This document shows, one piece after another, positions 1-8,449 of a DNA stretch of 64,000 bases. The notes under the pieces are model-generated. The model was not told the origin of the DNA. It saw only the letters and a program-made list of their open reading frames with translations, and made no database searches. The stretch covers positions 1-64,000 of the forward strand of contig JAJFJD010000033.1 of NCBI GenBank assembly GCA_021774335.1. Reading direction: 5' to 3'. The stretch's first letter is position 1; every line of letters begins with the position of its first letter. The position numbers and the translations under genes were made by a program. The DNA comes from Alphaproteobacteria bacterium (GTDB lineage: Bacteria > Pseudomonadota > Alphaproteobacteria > UBA8366).

Positions 1-703
1 CAATGTCTAGACCGCAAAGCTTCAGACGGTTCCTCCAAAATGCGGAGTAGTCGAAATCGAGCGCATCTAACGGTTTTTCGATTCCTATTTTTTTTACATT
101 TTTTTTATGATTAGTACGCCACTCAACATGCACACAGTGAACTTCGCCAGTAATTTTCGAGTGTTGGGGGCAATACTGCACCCCATTTTGAGGCGCGTTG
201 TGTCGATTATCTAAGTACCGAGTATTCTTGTAACGGTTTGCCTTGCCATTAGGGCGTTTTCGATACGTCCAATGGACAGCTATGAAGTTATCCAATTTCT
301 CGCGAATTCGATCTGAATCGACGATTAAATCAATTGCGAAATCAATACGATTCATCATGAGGCCTGCTGGGCGATAGAGGGCAAGAAAATAGAATGCTGA
401 TGGTTTTGGCTGATGGAGAAACAAACACTGTTTCCACATTGGTTGCCACTTCATCGGCTCTTTTTCCGGTATCAGTTTACCGCACGACCGTTCCAGTGCA
501 TGGAGTTGGTGTTTGTTGAGCGGGCGTTGAAGCCAGATTTTTACCGTATCGATATATGGAACAATGCTGGCTAGATGTGGCTTCAGCTCTTCAGCCACTC
601 GCTCTGGGTCAAGCCCATCGAAAGACGGAGGAGCCGGAAAAACAATAAACCGTTTCTCTGAGCGAGTTTGTTGCTTCCTGAAATTCTTCGACCTAGCACG
701 CAC
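1..703 (-). CDS. Rep-like hypothetical protein, partial (C-terminus off the left edge)
   Basis: Translating the minus strand from a GTG at 703-701 gives an open frame that runs through the left edge, about 234 codons without a stop. A TTG two codons upstream is the only other start before an in-frame stop. The start overlaps the end of the AlpA-like gene, which suggests translational coupling. The protein is basic. It contains a motif reading NRIDFAIDL and later HVEWR, which resemble the alternating acidic motifs of rolling-circle or phage-type replication initiation proteins (Rep_trans/RstA type). That likeness is weak and is inference. No HUH motif is seen, though the C-terminus is missing. 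AT-rich codon use matches the element rather than the chromosome. It could equally be an unnamed island protein. Confidence 0.6.
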   Translation of the reverse strand, partial: MRARSKNFRKQQTRSEKRFIVFPAPPSFDGLDPERVAEELKPHLASIVPYIDTVKIWLQRPLNKHQLHALERSCGKLIPEKEPMKWQPMWKQCLFLHQPKPSAFYFLALYRPAGLMMNRIDFAIDLIVDSDRIREKLDNFIAVHWTYRKRPNGKANRYKNTRYLDNRHNAPQNGVQYCPQHSKITGEVHCVHVEWRTNHKKNVKKIGIEKPLDALDFDYSAFWRNRLKLCGLDI

Positions 704-917
704 CGACAATCAATCCTCTAATTCCTTGATCGGGAATAATGCGATGGCGATCGACGTACTCAACAACATCGGTCTTTGAGTAAATTACCTTTCTGCCAAT
801 GCGTGAATAAGGAATACCAATACCCGTCGAACGGTGTTGCTGTAAGAGTCGTTTCGACACCCCCAATAGTTCTGCCACCTGCTGTTCAGATAGATATATC
901 TGCGGAAGGTCGTTCAT
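693..917 (-). CDS. AlpA/excisionase-like helix-turn-helix protein
   Basis: This 74-residue protein contains YLSEQQVAELLGVS (residues 8-21), the first helices of the winged-helix fold used by AlpA regulators and phage excisionases, followed by the wing-like segment SRIGRKVIYSKTDV. Such proteins bind DNA near the integrase gene or attachment site and control excision or the element's early genes. An AAGG ribosome binding site lies about 7 nt before the ATG. The stop at 693-695 lies inside the start of the downstream Rep-like gene, so the two form one transcription unit. About 290 bp of AT-rich DNA (918-1204) lies upstream and probably holds the promoter; no clear operator is seen there. The fold is confident, the role (excision or regulation) is inferred. 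Confidence 0.7.
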   Translation of the reverse strand: MNDLPQIYLSEQQVAELLGVSKRLLQQHRSTGIGIPYSRIGRKVIYSKTDVVEYVDRHRIIPDQGIRGLIVGAC

Positions 918-1204
918 TTTGTGCCTTTCTCTATGTTCATAATCTAAGAAAGGACTTAATCACTCAAAAACAGTAGTTCAAGTAAAAGTTCTCGGTTGTA
1001 TCAATTAATTAAATCAGAAATGTCTTTTTTACTTAAACTAACTCAGAAAACACTTATTAATTAAAGTTACAAAATTTATCATATTGTTTTTACATATCTT
1101 TTCTATTTTCAACACTAGATATTCAGGAATTTGTAATTTCAATTGGACTTTCGATACACGCTTCAATTTGGAAATCAAAGAGACAGCTTATTGTCTCTCC
1201 ACCG

Positions 1205-1990
1205 TCAATCTTGCTTACTCATGTGACCAATTTTGAATCGGCCATCCTCTTTCAATAAAACAACACGTCGAGAAATGTTCTCTATTCCGAAGCCAGCCCC
1301 GCCAAGACTCTCCATAGAATAGCGAACAAAAAGATCGATCTTTCCGCATTCTACGCCGCGTTGCTCGATACTTTTGAATTCATAAAACTGTTGAACTCTG
1401 GACCCATCCCGCCCCAAAGAATCAGCTAAAACCATCTCAAGTTTGCCCCGATCTCGTTTGAAGTCTATTTGCGATTCCTTCTCACATGAATTCTCGGATT
1501 TTTTAGGTGATACCGCGAGCCCTGTATTATCTTCACCGATGTTCCCCGAACTCGGCTGCGCCTTTTTTGCATTCAAATTATTCTTTTTCACCGCCGGGAG
1601 AACGATGTTGGGTTTCTTGATTACACCTTTACAGTCGTAAAAGAATTCATAGCGCAGGTAAGGGCTGCCAATTGGATAGCCCTTGCCAATCGCGCAAGAG
1701 CCTTTGCTCCTTTTCGTCAGATAATCTTGGCTAGCGGCTTCTAGAATTTGTGGTGGGACTGGATCGTAGTCGAAGAATAAACCGTTGAACGTGATATTGG
1801 TCCGTTCCGAAGTTGAAACCGCAAATACGGTCAAACTCTTCCTATTGGGATTGTCACGAATTAGATACGGAAAGCCATCATGGCTGTGTTTAACATCATC
1901 GATTCCAGGATAGTTGGTGTCCATATAGCTGTCGGTATTTGAACATCCAACCAGAACGAACATCACCGCAATTGGTAACAAAATCTTCAT
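1205..1990 (-). CDS. Hypothetical lipoprotein
   Basis: The 261-residue product starts with a short basic n-region and a hydrophobic stretch ending in a lipobox LVGC (Cys16), so it should be processed by signal peptidase II and anchored in a membrane. Two further cysteines pair plausibly in the middle (near KGSCAIG and FFYDCKG). The centre is low-complexity (KKNNLNAKKAQPSS), probably a linker between two small domains. No family was recognised. It lies between the integrase and the AlpA-like gene on the same strand and shares their lower GC content, so it is cargo of the integrated element. Phage lysogeny genes or exclusion proteins are sometimes lipoproteins, but nothing here shows that. Confidence 0.6.
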   Translation of the reverse strand: MKILLPIAVMFVLVGCSNTDSYMDTNYPGIDDVKHSHDGFPYLIRDNPNRKSLTVFAVSTSERTNITFNGLFFDYDPVPPQILEAASQDYLTKRSKGSCAIGKGYPIGSPYLRYEFFYDCKGVIKKPNIVLPAVKKNNLNAKKAQPSSGNIGEDNTGLAVSPKKSENSCEKESQIDFKRDRGKLEMVLADSLGRDGSRVQQFYEFKSIEQRGVECGKIDLFVRYSMESLGGAGFGIENISRRVVLLKEDGRFKIGHMSKQD

Positions 1991-2191
1991 TGCCCTGATC
2001 CCTCAATTCCGTCCCATAGCCGGACATGCCGTGAACCACCGTCGCACGTCTGCTTTCAGGGGCAAAGGGGACGCAAATAGTCAATTCGATTGTTGTCCAC
2101 TATTAGCCATAAGCCGAAGTCGCGTACGTTGGCTGGGGAGCCCGCCAATACGAGCAAAGCAGACCTCAATTGAAACCTATTCGACGCATCA

Positions 2192-3397
2192 TTATCTATT
2201 CATATCCGCCGCAACCTGATCAGAAATCTGACCAGCAGTAGTCCAAAGCGGATCGTCTGCCAAATGCGCATATCTTTGCGTAGTGGTTGCTTGCCTATGA
2301 CCGAGCAACTTCCCGATCACTAAAAGACTATTCCCTCCTGACGCCCCCACCGCCGCAAAACTATGCCGCAAATCATGTAACCGCACATCGGTCAGACCAG
2401 CACGTTCCCGAACACGACGCCAAATTTTTGGCAGTCCAACAAAATGGCCATTCCCGGTTGTCGCTGGAAATACATACCGGCTATCTGCAATTCGTGGATG
2501 CGAAGAAAGCAATTCGAGAGCCGGACCACCAAGAGGGATTACGCGGGGTCCTGTTTTTGAATCAGGCAACCGGATGCACCGTCGCTCGAGATCGATGAAT
2601 TCCCATTTCAACGAAAGAATTTCTGATTTGCGGCACCCGGTGTATGCCAGCAGTTTCAATGCCACTATGGCATTTCGATTTGCGCCTTCATGTTCGAGGT
2701 CATTCAACGCAACGCCAAGTTGGCCAAATTCAGATGGAGTCAGGAACCTCTCGTATTTTCTTGATGGATACGTTTTCACGCCATGACAAGGATTATCAGG
2801 CCGGAAGCCCCGATTGATCGCAAAAGTGAAAATCGCGCTCAGCAACGTAACCGATTTTGTGGCCGTCCCCTTACCACCGCGAACAATTGCCCGACCACGA
2901 AAGCCTGTTGTTGTATCTGTCGCCGTCTTTCCCGCCGCAACATCCGTCATCATGCGTTCAATATGCTCGCGCCGAATGGTGCGGACCTTCCTGTTTCCAA
3001 GTAGTGGCTTGATGTGCCTCTCGATACGCCCACGATCTGTTTTGATCGTTGTTGGTTTCTTGGTTACACAACCTTCCGCAACATAAACGTCACAGAGTTC
3101 CGTAATCGTCAGGTCACGTCGATCAGTTTCGCGTTGTTCGGCAGGATCGTTACCACGTGCAACTTCACCAAGCAGTTTCAGAGCTTCCAACCGAGCGATC
3201 TTCGGTTTCAAAGGCCCGTGCCGCCCCAACGTTACCCACCGCTGTTTCCCTGATATCCGATATTTGACGACATAAAACTTGCCGCCATTCGCGCGACATC
3301 GAAGACCGAAACCGGAAAGGTCAGTGTCCCAAACAAATTGGTCTTTTTCGGCGGGAATTATCGAAGCGACAGTTTTATTCGTAATTTTAGCTTTCAT
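2192..3397 (-). CDS. Tyrosine recombinase/integrase
   Basis: A 401-residue integrase of the P4/DUF4102 type. The N-terminus has the arm-binding domain (DLSGFGLRCRANGGK, about residues 27-41 of this start), a SAM-like core-binding domain follows at about 95-200, and the catalytic domain holds Arg256 (TGCRKSEIL), His341 and Arg344 (LHDLRHSF), His367 (LLGHRQ) and the nucleophile Tyr376 (TQRYAHL), so it looks active. The frame is open to 3451, but the Met at 3397 matches where family proteins begin. The gene's 5' end lies 150 bp from a tRNA-Val fragment, which fits an enzyme that integrates into tRNA 3' ends and lies beside its own attachment site. Confidence 0.9.
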   Translation of the reverse strand: MKAKITNKTVASIIPAEKDQFVWDTDLSGFGLRCRANGGKFYVVKYRISGKQRWVTLGRHGPLKPKIARLEALKLLGEVARGNDPAEQRETDRRDLTITELCDVYVAEGCVTKKPTTIKTDRGRIERHIKPLLGNRKVRTIRREHIERMMTDVAAGKTATDTTTGFRGRAIVRGGKGTATKSVTLLSAIFTFAINRGFRPDNPCHGVKTYPSRKYERFLTPSEFGQLGVALNDLEHEGANRNAIVALKLLAYTGCRKSEILSLKWEFIDLERRCIRLPDSKTGPRVIPLGGPALELLSSHPRIADSRYVFPATTGNGHFVGLPKIWRRVRERAGLTDVRLHDLRHSFAAVGASGGNSLLVIGKLLGHRQATTTQRYAHLADDPLWTTAGQISDQVAADMNR

Positions 3398-3546
3398 ATC
3401 TCGCGATCCAATTATCTTCAATTGCACCCCTGGCAACCAGATGGCAACCACAATGCAGCGTATTCGCTACGATACTATGCGGACGTAGGCACAACAACCC
3501 GTTGATATTATGTAATAGATGCGGCTCAGTGCGATCCTATTCGCCC

Positions 3547-3603
3547 TAGAGCACCGTCTTCACACGGCGGGGGTCGCTGGTTCAATCCCAGCCGCGCCCA
3601 CCA
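3547..3603 (+). other. Attachment site: 3' fragment of tRNA-Val (CAC)
   Basis: The segment folds as the 3' part of a tRNA. It starts with TAGAGC, the end of a D arm. The anticodon stem is CCGTC/GGCGG with one G-U pair around loop TTCACAC, so the anticodon is CAC. A TTCAATC loop sits on a GCTGG/CCAGC T stem, and the acceptor strand CGCGCCC is followed by discriminator A and an encoded CCA. The pairing acceptor strand GGGCGCG and a normal D loop are absent upstream, so this is not a complete gene. A truncated tRNA 3' end beside an integrase is the usual signature of an attachment site left on the far side of an insertion. Confidence 0.8.
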
Positions 3604-3620
3604 TCTCCTAAAGAGGCTTC

Positions 3621-4619
3621 TCAGCCTTCCCCAAAAATCTCGTACAGGATTTTGCCTTTGCTCTGGCGGTTCATCAGGACGCCAAGGGCGTCGGCGGCCT
3701 GTTCCAGTTGGAAGATCCGGTCGATGGTGACGTCGATGCTGCCGTCCCGTAGCCAGTTGAGTAAATCATTGGCCCGGGCCTGATAGGCTTCTTCCGTCGG
3801 CACGTAATGCTGCATATGGGGGCGGGTGATGAAGACGGAGCCGGCTTCGGCGAGTTCCAGCAGATCGAAATTCTCCACCTTACCCGAGGCGTGTCCGTAG
3901 AGGATGCAATAGCCCCGCAGACGCAACGAATTCAGCGACTGGATCAGCGTATCCTTACCGACGGAATCATAGACGACATCGACACCGGCACCGTCGGTGA
4001 GCCGCATGACTTCGTCGCGGAAATCGACCTTCGTATATTCGATGACGTGATCGGCGCCGCGCTGCTTCGCGATCTCGACTTTGTCCTTGCTGCCGACGGT
4101 CGCGAACACCTCGGCGCCCTGGTTCTTGGCGAGCTGAACCAGGATTTGCCCGACCCCACCGGCCGCCGCATGGACCAGGCATTTACTCCCGGATACTAGG
4201 GGATAGGCGTCGAAAGCCAGGTAATGCGCGGTGATGCCATGCGTCATTATCGACATCCCTTTTTGGAACGAAACATCATCCGGCAGTTTGGTCGCCCGTA
4301 TCGCTGGAATGGCGACGTAGTCCGCCTGCGCCCCGTGGACCCGGCTGAAGGCAATCCGATCACCCTCTTTGATGCGGCTCACGCCGTTGCCCACGGCCTC
4401 TACCCAACCGCAGCCTTCGCCGCCGAGACGGTAGGGCAGCGGCGTGGGATAGGTCGGCGAATCCTTGTAGTCGCCGCGGGAGCGATAGATGTCGGTATAG
4501 TTCACGCCCGCATAGGCGTTTTTCACCAGCACCTCGCCATCACCCGCCTCCGGCATCGGAACATCGCGAACCTTCAGCTTTTCCAAACCACCGAATTCTT
4601 CCACTTCCAACGCGCGCAT
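3621..4619 (-). CDS. Zinc-independent quinone oxidoreductase (QOR, MDR family)
   Basis: This 332-residue protein is a full-length medium-chain dehydrogenase/reductase of the NADPH:quinone reductase branch. It has an N-terminal GroES-like domain (YAGVNYTDIYRSRG, residues 36-49) and a Rossmann domain with AAAGGVGQ at 151-158 for NADPH. The catalytic zinc ligands of alcohol dehydrogenases are absent, as in QOR. Family members reduce quinones or other alpha,beta-unsaturated carbonyls in the cytoplasm. It is the first chromosomal gene after the attachment site. It lies downstream of the TRAP genes on the same strand, but about 250 bp separate them, so it is probably a separate unit. Confidence 0.88.
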   Translation of the reverse strand: MRALEVEEFGGLEKLKVRDVPMPEAGDGEVLVKNAYAGVNYTDIYRSRGDYKDSPTYPTPLPYRLGGEGCGWVEAVGNGVSRIKEGDRIAFSRVHGAQADYVAIPAIRATKLPDDVSFQKGMSIMTHGITAHYLAFDAYPLVSGSKCLVHAAAGGVGQILVQLAKNQGAEVFATVGSKDKVEIAKQRGADHVIEYTKVDFRDEVMRLTDGAGVDVVYDSVGKDTLIQSLNSLRLRGYCILYGHASGKVENFDLLELAEAGSVFITRPHMQHYVPTEEAYQARANDLLNWLRDGSIDVTIDRIFQLEQAADALGVLMNRQSKGKILYEIFGEG

Positions 4620-4866
4620 GATTCGCCTCCCCGGCTGATCGCTTTTTATTGTTTACGGATGAATTTCCAGAACTGAGCCTCGCGTTTTTTCGAGCGGCCG
4701 TCAAAACATCGCCGGTGAACATGTCCATATTCCGACATGCCAGTTACCGCGTTAGCGACGACTTGCAACCGCTGGGAAAAAGCGTTCGGCAACGGTCCGG
4801 GGATTCGGGGCCTGGGGCGAGATGGCGTCCGTTCTTACCCGGCCGCTCCCCGCTGACCACGCGCGA

Positions 4867-6150
4867 CTAGAAATGCGATGTGATCAGCATACTCGGTAGC
4901 CACAACGCCAGCGCCGGGAAAAACAACACGATGAACAGCACCACCGTGTCCGAGATACAGAAGGGAAAGGAGCCCCGTATCACCTGTGTCACGGGTAGAC
5001 CCGTGACGCCGCTGACGGCGAACAGGTTGAGCCCGACGGGTGGAATTACGCTGCCGATTTCGATGCACAGCGCGGTCAAAATCCCCAGATGCACCGGGTC
5101 GACGCCGAGCGACAGTGCCACAGGGAAATAGATCGGCACGGTGAGCACCAGAATAGCAACGCCCGTCAGCCACATGGAGAGAAGCAACAAGGTGACCATG
5201 AGGAAGAACAGGAACCCGTGCTTCGAAAGCCCCAACGAGCCTGCCCAGGATGCAATCTCCTGCGGCCAGCCCATGTTGGCCAGGAAGAATTGGAAGATGC
5301 CCACGCAGCCCAGCAGGAAAAACACGATCGCCGTGAGATTCATAGTGCGGCGGGTCACCGGCATCAATTCCTTCAAGAAGGTCTTGCGCTTGAAGATGAT
5401 GCCATAGGAAAGGGCATAGCAGGCCGCCGCCGCCCCAGCTTCGGTCGGCGTGAAAAGCCCCCCATAGAGGCCTCCCAATACCAACACCGGCATCAACAGT
5501 GCCGGTAAGGCCTCAACGAACGCGGTCCAGCATTTTTTGGCTTCGAAGGTGCCGGCCGGCAGCTTCACGACAAAGATCGATACCGTCACGATGATGACCG
5601 CGTCGCTGATCGCCAGCATGATTCCCGGAATAACGCCGGCGAAAAACAGATCGACAATGGAAATCTCAGTGATGACGCCGAACAGAATCAACGTGATGCT
5701 GGGTGGGATCAGCAAGGCAATACCGCCAGCAGAGGCGATCACCCCTGCCGCCATCCATTTCGGGTAGCCGCGCTTGACCATTTCCGGATACGCGATGACG
5801 CTCATCGCAGCCGCCATAGCCGTGGAAGATCCGGAAATAGCGCCAAACAGAACGGCGGCGATCAAGGTGGCATAGGCAAAACCGCCGGGCACCCAACCGA
5901 TCAGCGCGTCCGCGAAATTGAACAGTCCCAGCACAAGACCGGTCTTCTCCATCAAGAAACCGGCATAGATGAAGAACGGTATGGCGATCAGCGTATATTT
6001 GCTGATGAAGTTGAAAAAGGCTTCAAACAAAGTGCCGTAGGACAGGAAATCATCGAAAAGCACCATAATGCCGGTGGCGCCTGCGAGCGCGATACCAATG
6101 GGCACGCCAATGAAAAGCAATCCAAACAGGGTAAGCGCTAGTGCGGGCAT
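4867..6150 (-). CDS. dctM: TRAP transporter large permease, DctM family
   Basis: The 427-residue protein is almost entirely hydrophobic with about 12 membrane segments. It carries DctM landmarks such as AISGSSTAMAAAMSVIAYPE (about residues 104-123) and PTEAGAAAACYALSYG. It is the ion-coupled translocation subunit of a tripartite ATP-independent periplasmic transporter, working with the small permease (6187-6738) and the binding protein (6830-7981). The ATG follows a GGGGGGAG ribosome site. It is last in the dctP-dctQ-dctM operon, 36 bp after dctQ. The substrate is not shown by this subunit; the neighbouring tetronate genes suggest a sugar acid or other small carboxylate. Confidence 0.93.
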   Translation of the reverse strand: MPALALTLFGLLFIGVPIGIALAGATGIMVLFDDFLSYGTLFEAFFNFISKYTLIAIPFFIYAGFLMEKTGLVLGLFNFADALIGWVPGGFAYATLIAAVLFGAISGSSTAMAAAMSVIAYPEMVKRGYPKWMAAGVIASAGGIALLIPPSITLILFGVITEISIVDLFFAGVIPGIMLAISDAVIIVTVSIFVVKLPAGTFEAKKCWTAFVEALPALLMPVLVLGGLYGGLFTPTEAGAAAACYALSYGIIFKRKTFLKELMPVTRRTMNLTAIVFFLLGCVGIFQFFLANMGWPQEIASWAGSLGLSKHGFLFFLMVTLLLLSMWLTGVAILVLTVPIYFPVALSLGVDPVHLGILTALCIEIGSVIPPVGLNLFAVSGVTGLPVTQVIRGSFPFCISDTVVLFIVLFFPALALWLPSMLITSHF

Positions 6151-6186
6151 GACAATCTCCCCCCAATTTATCCGGCGATTGGCCGG

Positions 6187-6738
6187 TTATATATCCGTGG
6201 TTAATTCCATCTCGCTATCGAGATGCTCTCCACGTACGTAACTGATGATGTCCTCAATCGTCTGAAGGAAGGCGATGAAGGCCATCAGACCGAAGCCAAA
6301 CATCAAAATCAGGTAAAATGGCCACAGCGGAATGAGGAGACTGTATGTCGTTAGGTCTCTTTCGATCGCATAGCTCAAGGTCGGCCAACCCGTGACGCTC
6401 AAGGAACCGCAAAAAACCGCGACGAACGCCGAGACGAGAATGCGCATGATGCCAACCAGCCTGAAGTAGCCTTGGGCATGAAAGAGTTGCACGACGGCAT
6501 TCATCACCAGATGGCTCCGCCGGGTCTGGGTAACGCCAACATACAGGGCAACAGCCGCAATCATGCCAACGATGATGCCGTCCTGGCCCCATTCAAAAAC
6601 GACGCCGAAAACGTAGCGCCGAATGATTTCAACCATGCCGAATAATGTCAGGATCAACAGCAAAGCTGATGCGATCCAGCCCAACACCGAATGAACAGTG
6701 TCTTTCACGCGTTGCGAAAATCTTAGGAACGCATCCAT
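6187..6738 (-). CDS. dctQ: TRAP transporter small permease, DctQ family
   Basis: The 183-residue protein has four predicted membrane segments and the DctQ pattern IIRRYVFGVVFEWGQDG in the first half, where an aromatic and acidic residue pair is usual. It partners the DctM protein in the inner membrane. The start is supported by GAGGTGAGGT just before the ATG. It lies between dctP and dctM on one strand, and 91 bp with a strong hairpin separate it from dctP. This break probably lowers permease expression relative to the binding protein. Confidence 0.9.
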   Translation of the reverse strand: MDAFLRFSQRVKDTVHSVLGWIASALLLILTLFGMVEIIRRYVFGVVFEWGQDGIIVGMIAAVALYVGVTQTRRSHLVMNAVVQLFHAQGYFRLVGIMRILVSAFVAVFCGSLSVTGWPTLSYAIERDLTTYSLLIPLWPFYLILMFGFGLMAFIAFLQTIEDIISYVRGEHLDSEMELTTDI

Positions 6739-6780
6739 ACCTCACCTCGCCCGTCGACTATTTTATTTACGGAAACTAAA

Positions 6781-6807
6781 AGGGGGCTGCCGCATGAGCA
6801 GCCCCCT
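6781..6807 (-). terminator. Intercistronic hairpin between dctP and dctQ
   Basis: A perfect 10-bp inverted repeat (AGGGGGCTGC at 6781-6790, GCAGCCCCCT at 6798-6807) with a 7-nt loop lies 23 bp after the dctP stop. In the transcribed direction it is followed by only a short U-rich stretch (TTTTAG). It may act as an attenuating terminator or as an RNA-stabilising structure for the dctP message. Unequal expression of binding protein and permease is common in such operons. The same arrangement occurs at the second TRAP operon (12614-12649). Confidence 0.7.
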
Positions 6808-6829
6808 AAAGTTTTCCGTGCAGTGGCGA

Positions 6830-7981
6830 TTATTTACGATTTTTCGCCTTATACAGATCTGCGCCTTTGCCATACTTCGCGAAGTAGTGCTCGTATTTGG
6901 TGCAGTCGGTCTTTTCGAGCGGATGCGAACCCGGAGGATTGGCTTTAACCAAGGCCGCCGCTTCCGCGGTGAACTGATCGACCAGCTTGTCGCCGGTGTC
7001 GTTTACCTTGGTCTTGATCCAGGCATCAGTCGCGCCGTTTTCGGCCTTTTTGATGACCGAAGACTCGGCTTGGTTCATCACGTAAATTCCAGGCGCTTTC
7101 TTGTCCGTGGTGACGAACTTGGCCAGCGTGCGCTTATCGTTGCAGTAATTGATGACGCGCTGGAACGGCATGAAATCGTTCTTGATGATGTCGCTTAGAA
7201 TGTCCCGCTGTTCCTTGGAAAGTTTTTTCCACCAGCGGTTCGACACACCGAACCAGTAATAGTCGCCCACGATGCCGTTGAGGCCGGCGACCGTGAAGTA
7301 CGGCGCCTGCTCCTTGGTGGCATTGAAGCCGCCGAGCGAGGTGAGAAGGCCGTCAATGACGCCGGTCTGCAGAGCAGGAGGCACATCGCCGAAGGCCATG
7401 GCCTGCGGATTGGCTCCCAGCGCACTCAACAACGCATTTTCAGCCGGTCCCATGGAACGCATCTTCTTGCCGGCGAAGTCTTTGGGTTCGATCAGACGGC
7501 CTTTAACGGCGCCGGCACCCATGTACATGCTCAGATGCCCGGCACCCATGACAGTAATGTCATGAGCCTTGTCGAAATGGGCCGCGAGCGCTTTGAAGGT
7601 CTTGGTCTTGTCGACATTGTCGATAGCCCCGACCGTGGACAATTTGCCGGCGCCCAACAGCACGTTGGCCAAAGGCTCCACACTGGAGGTCTTACCGAAC
7701 TGTCCGGTGATGATTTCCAGATTACCCTGGGTCAACGCTTTAACGCCCTGCGGGACGGTATAAAGCGATTTCGCCCAGTAGATCTGCACCTTACTACCCG
7801 GAATTCTTTTCTCCACCTGTTCGGCGAAGTGGACTTCCGCGATGGCGGCGGGATGCGGCGGGCCATTATGATCAGAGGCCCAGCGAAGCTTGACCGGCTC
7901 CGCGGCTCCGGCGACCCCGGCCGCCGCGCCGATGATTGCCGCGCCAAAGATGGCGGCAGTCAGTTTTGGAATTCGTGACAT
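6830..7981 (-). CDS. dctP: TRAP transporter substrate-binding protein, DctP family
   Basis: The 383-residue precursor has a signal peptide ending near AGVAGAA (residues 21-27) and a DctP fold. Arg175 in GKKMRSMG is the conserved arginine that grips the substrate carboxylate in this family. The frame is open to 8002, but the Met at 7981 follows AGGGAG at proper spacing and precedes the signal peptide. The mature protein is somewhat longer than many DctP proteins and has three cysteines late in the sequence. It is the first gene of a dctPQM operon. It is divergent from otnK across 468 bp, so a C4 sugar acid such as threonate or erythronate is a candidate ligand; that is inference from position only. 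Confidence 0.9.
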   Translation of the reverse strand: MSRIPKLTAAIFGAAIIGAAAGVAGAAEPVKLRWASDHNGPPHPAAIAEVHFAEQVEKRIPGSKVQIYWAKSLYTVPQGVKALTQGNLEIITGQFGKTSSVEPLANVLLGAGKLSTVGAIDNVDKTKTFKALAAHFDKAHDITVMGAGHLSMYMGAGAVKGRLIEPKDFAGKKMRSMGPAENALLSALGANPQAMAFGDVPPALQTGVIDGLLTSLGGFNATKEQAPYFTVAGLNGIVGDYYWFGVSNRWWKKLSKEQRDILSDIIKNDFMPFQRVINYCNDKRTLAKFVTTDKKAPGIYVMNQAESSVIKKAENGATDAWIKTKVNDTGDKLVDQFTAEAAALVKANPPGSHPLEKTDCTKYEHYFAKYGKGADLYKAKNRK

Positions 7982-8449
7982 GGTTACTCCCTTTGCTAAC
8001 ATTTTGAGTTGAAGAACTATCGATTAGCGCGATTGAGTTCGTGCTCGATCACATTTCTCCATCCCGGATTTCGATTTGAGCGGCTCGAGGACTCCATCCG
8101 GTTGTCTTGCCCGCCTTTCACGAGCGGGCAATTCGATGATAACAATTTAATATGATTTGATAAATTCAAAACATATACCTCATTGCCGCACCGGAATTCG
8201 CTACCTTAAACCTGAGTCTTTTTGCGCTCGTGTTCACAGGCTACGCCCTATGCATGAAAAATAGATCGATTGCAACCAAGCGAGGCACAGCTAACCGGGC
8301 GGATTCGCGGAAAATCGCCTTCGTCCCAGGGAGCACCAAGGCATTCAGGGAAGGACAACCGAGGCCAGCGAGCCCAGCGACTTGATCCGATAGATGTAAC
8401 GGGCAACTGTCATACCAAACCGTATTCACACGCGAACAGGACAATAGAC
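7982..8449. promoter_or_regulatory. Divergent control region, dctP / otnK
   Basis: These 468 bp separate the divergent TRAP operon and tetronate module and hold no convincing gene. Two symmetric elements stand out. A perfect 8-bp inverted repeat TTGCCCGC/GCGGGCAA (8107-8114 and 8124-8131) could form a stem in the dctP leader. TTTGA-TAAAT-TCAAA (8156-8170) lies in the most AT-rich part, as an operator would. Their roles are inferred. No regulator gene is adjacent in the window. Confidence 0.4.

Larger units (their letters stand above)
1..3603. mobile_element. Right end of an integrated element in tRNA-Val
   Basis: This segment is visibly AT-richer than the rest of the window. It has an integrase, an AlpA-like protein, a lipoprotein and a Rep-like gene, all on the minus strand, and it ends at a tRNA-Val 3' fragment after which ordinary chromosomal metabolic genes begin. 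The intact tRNA gene and the other attachment site should lie left of the window. Whether the element is a small satellite, an integrative plasmid or a genomic island cannot be decided from this part. No phage structural genes or conjugation genes are visible. Confidence 0.75.

Noticed and set aside
3524..3603. A complete tRNA-Val including a GCTCAG D-arm at 3524
   Set aside because: The D loop would be about 21 nt and no acceptor strand pairs with CGCGCCC, so only the 3' part is homologous.
8270..8449. A longer N-terminus for OtnK from 8270
   Set aside because: The added 60 residues have no family similarity and the ATG at 8450 has an AGGAC ribosome site directly before it.
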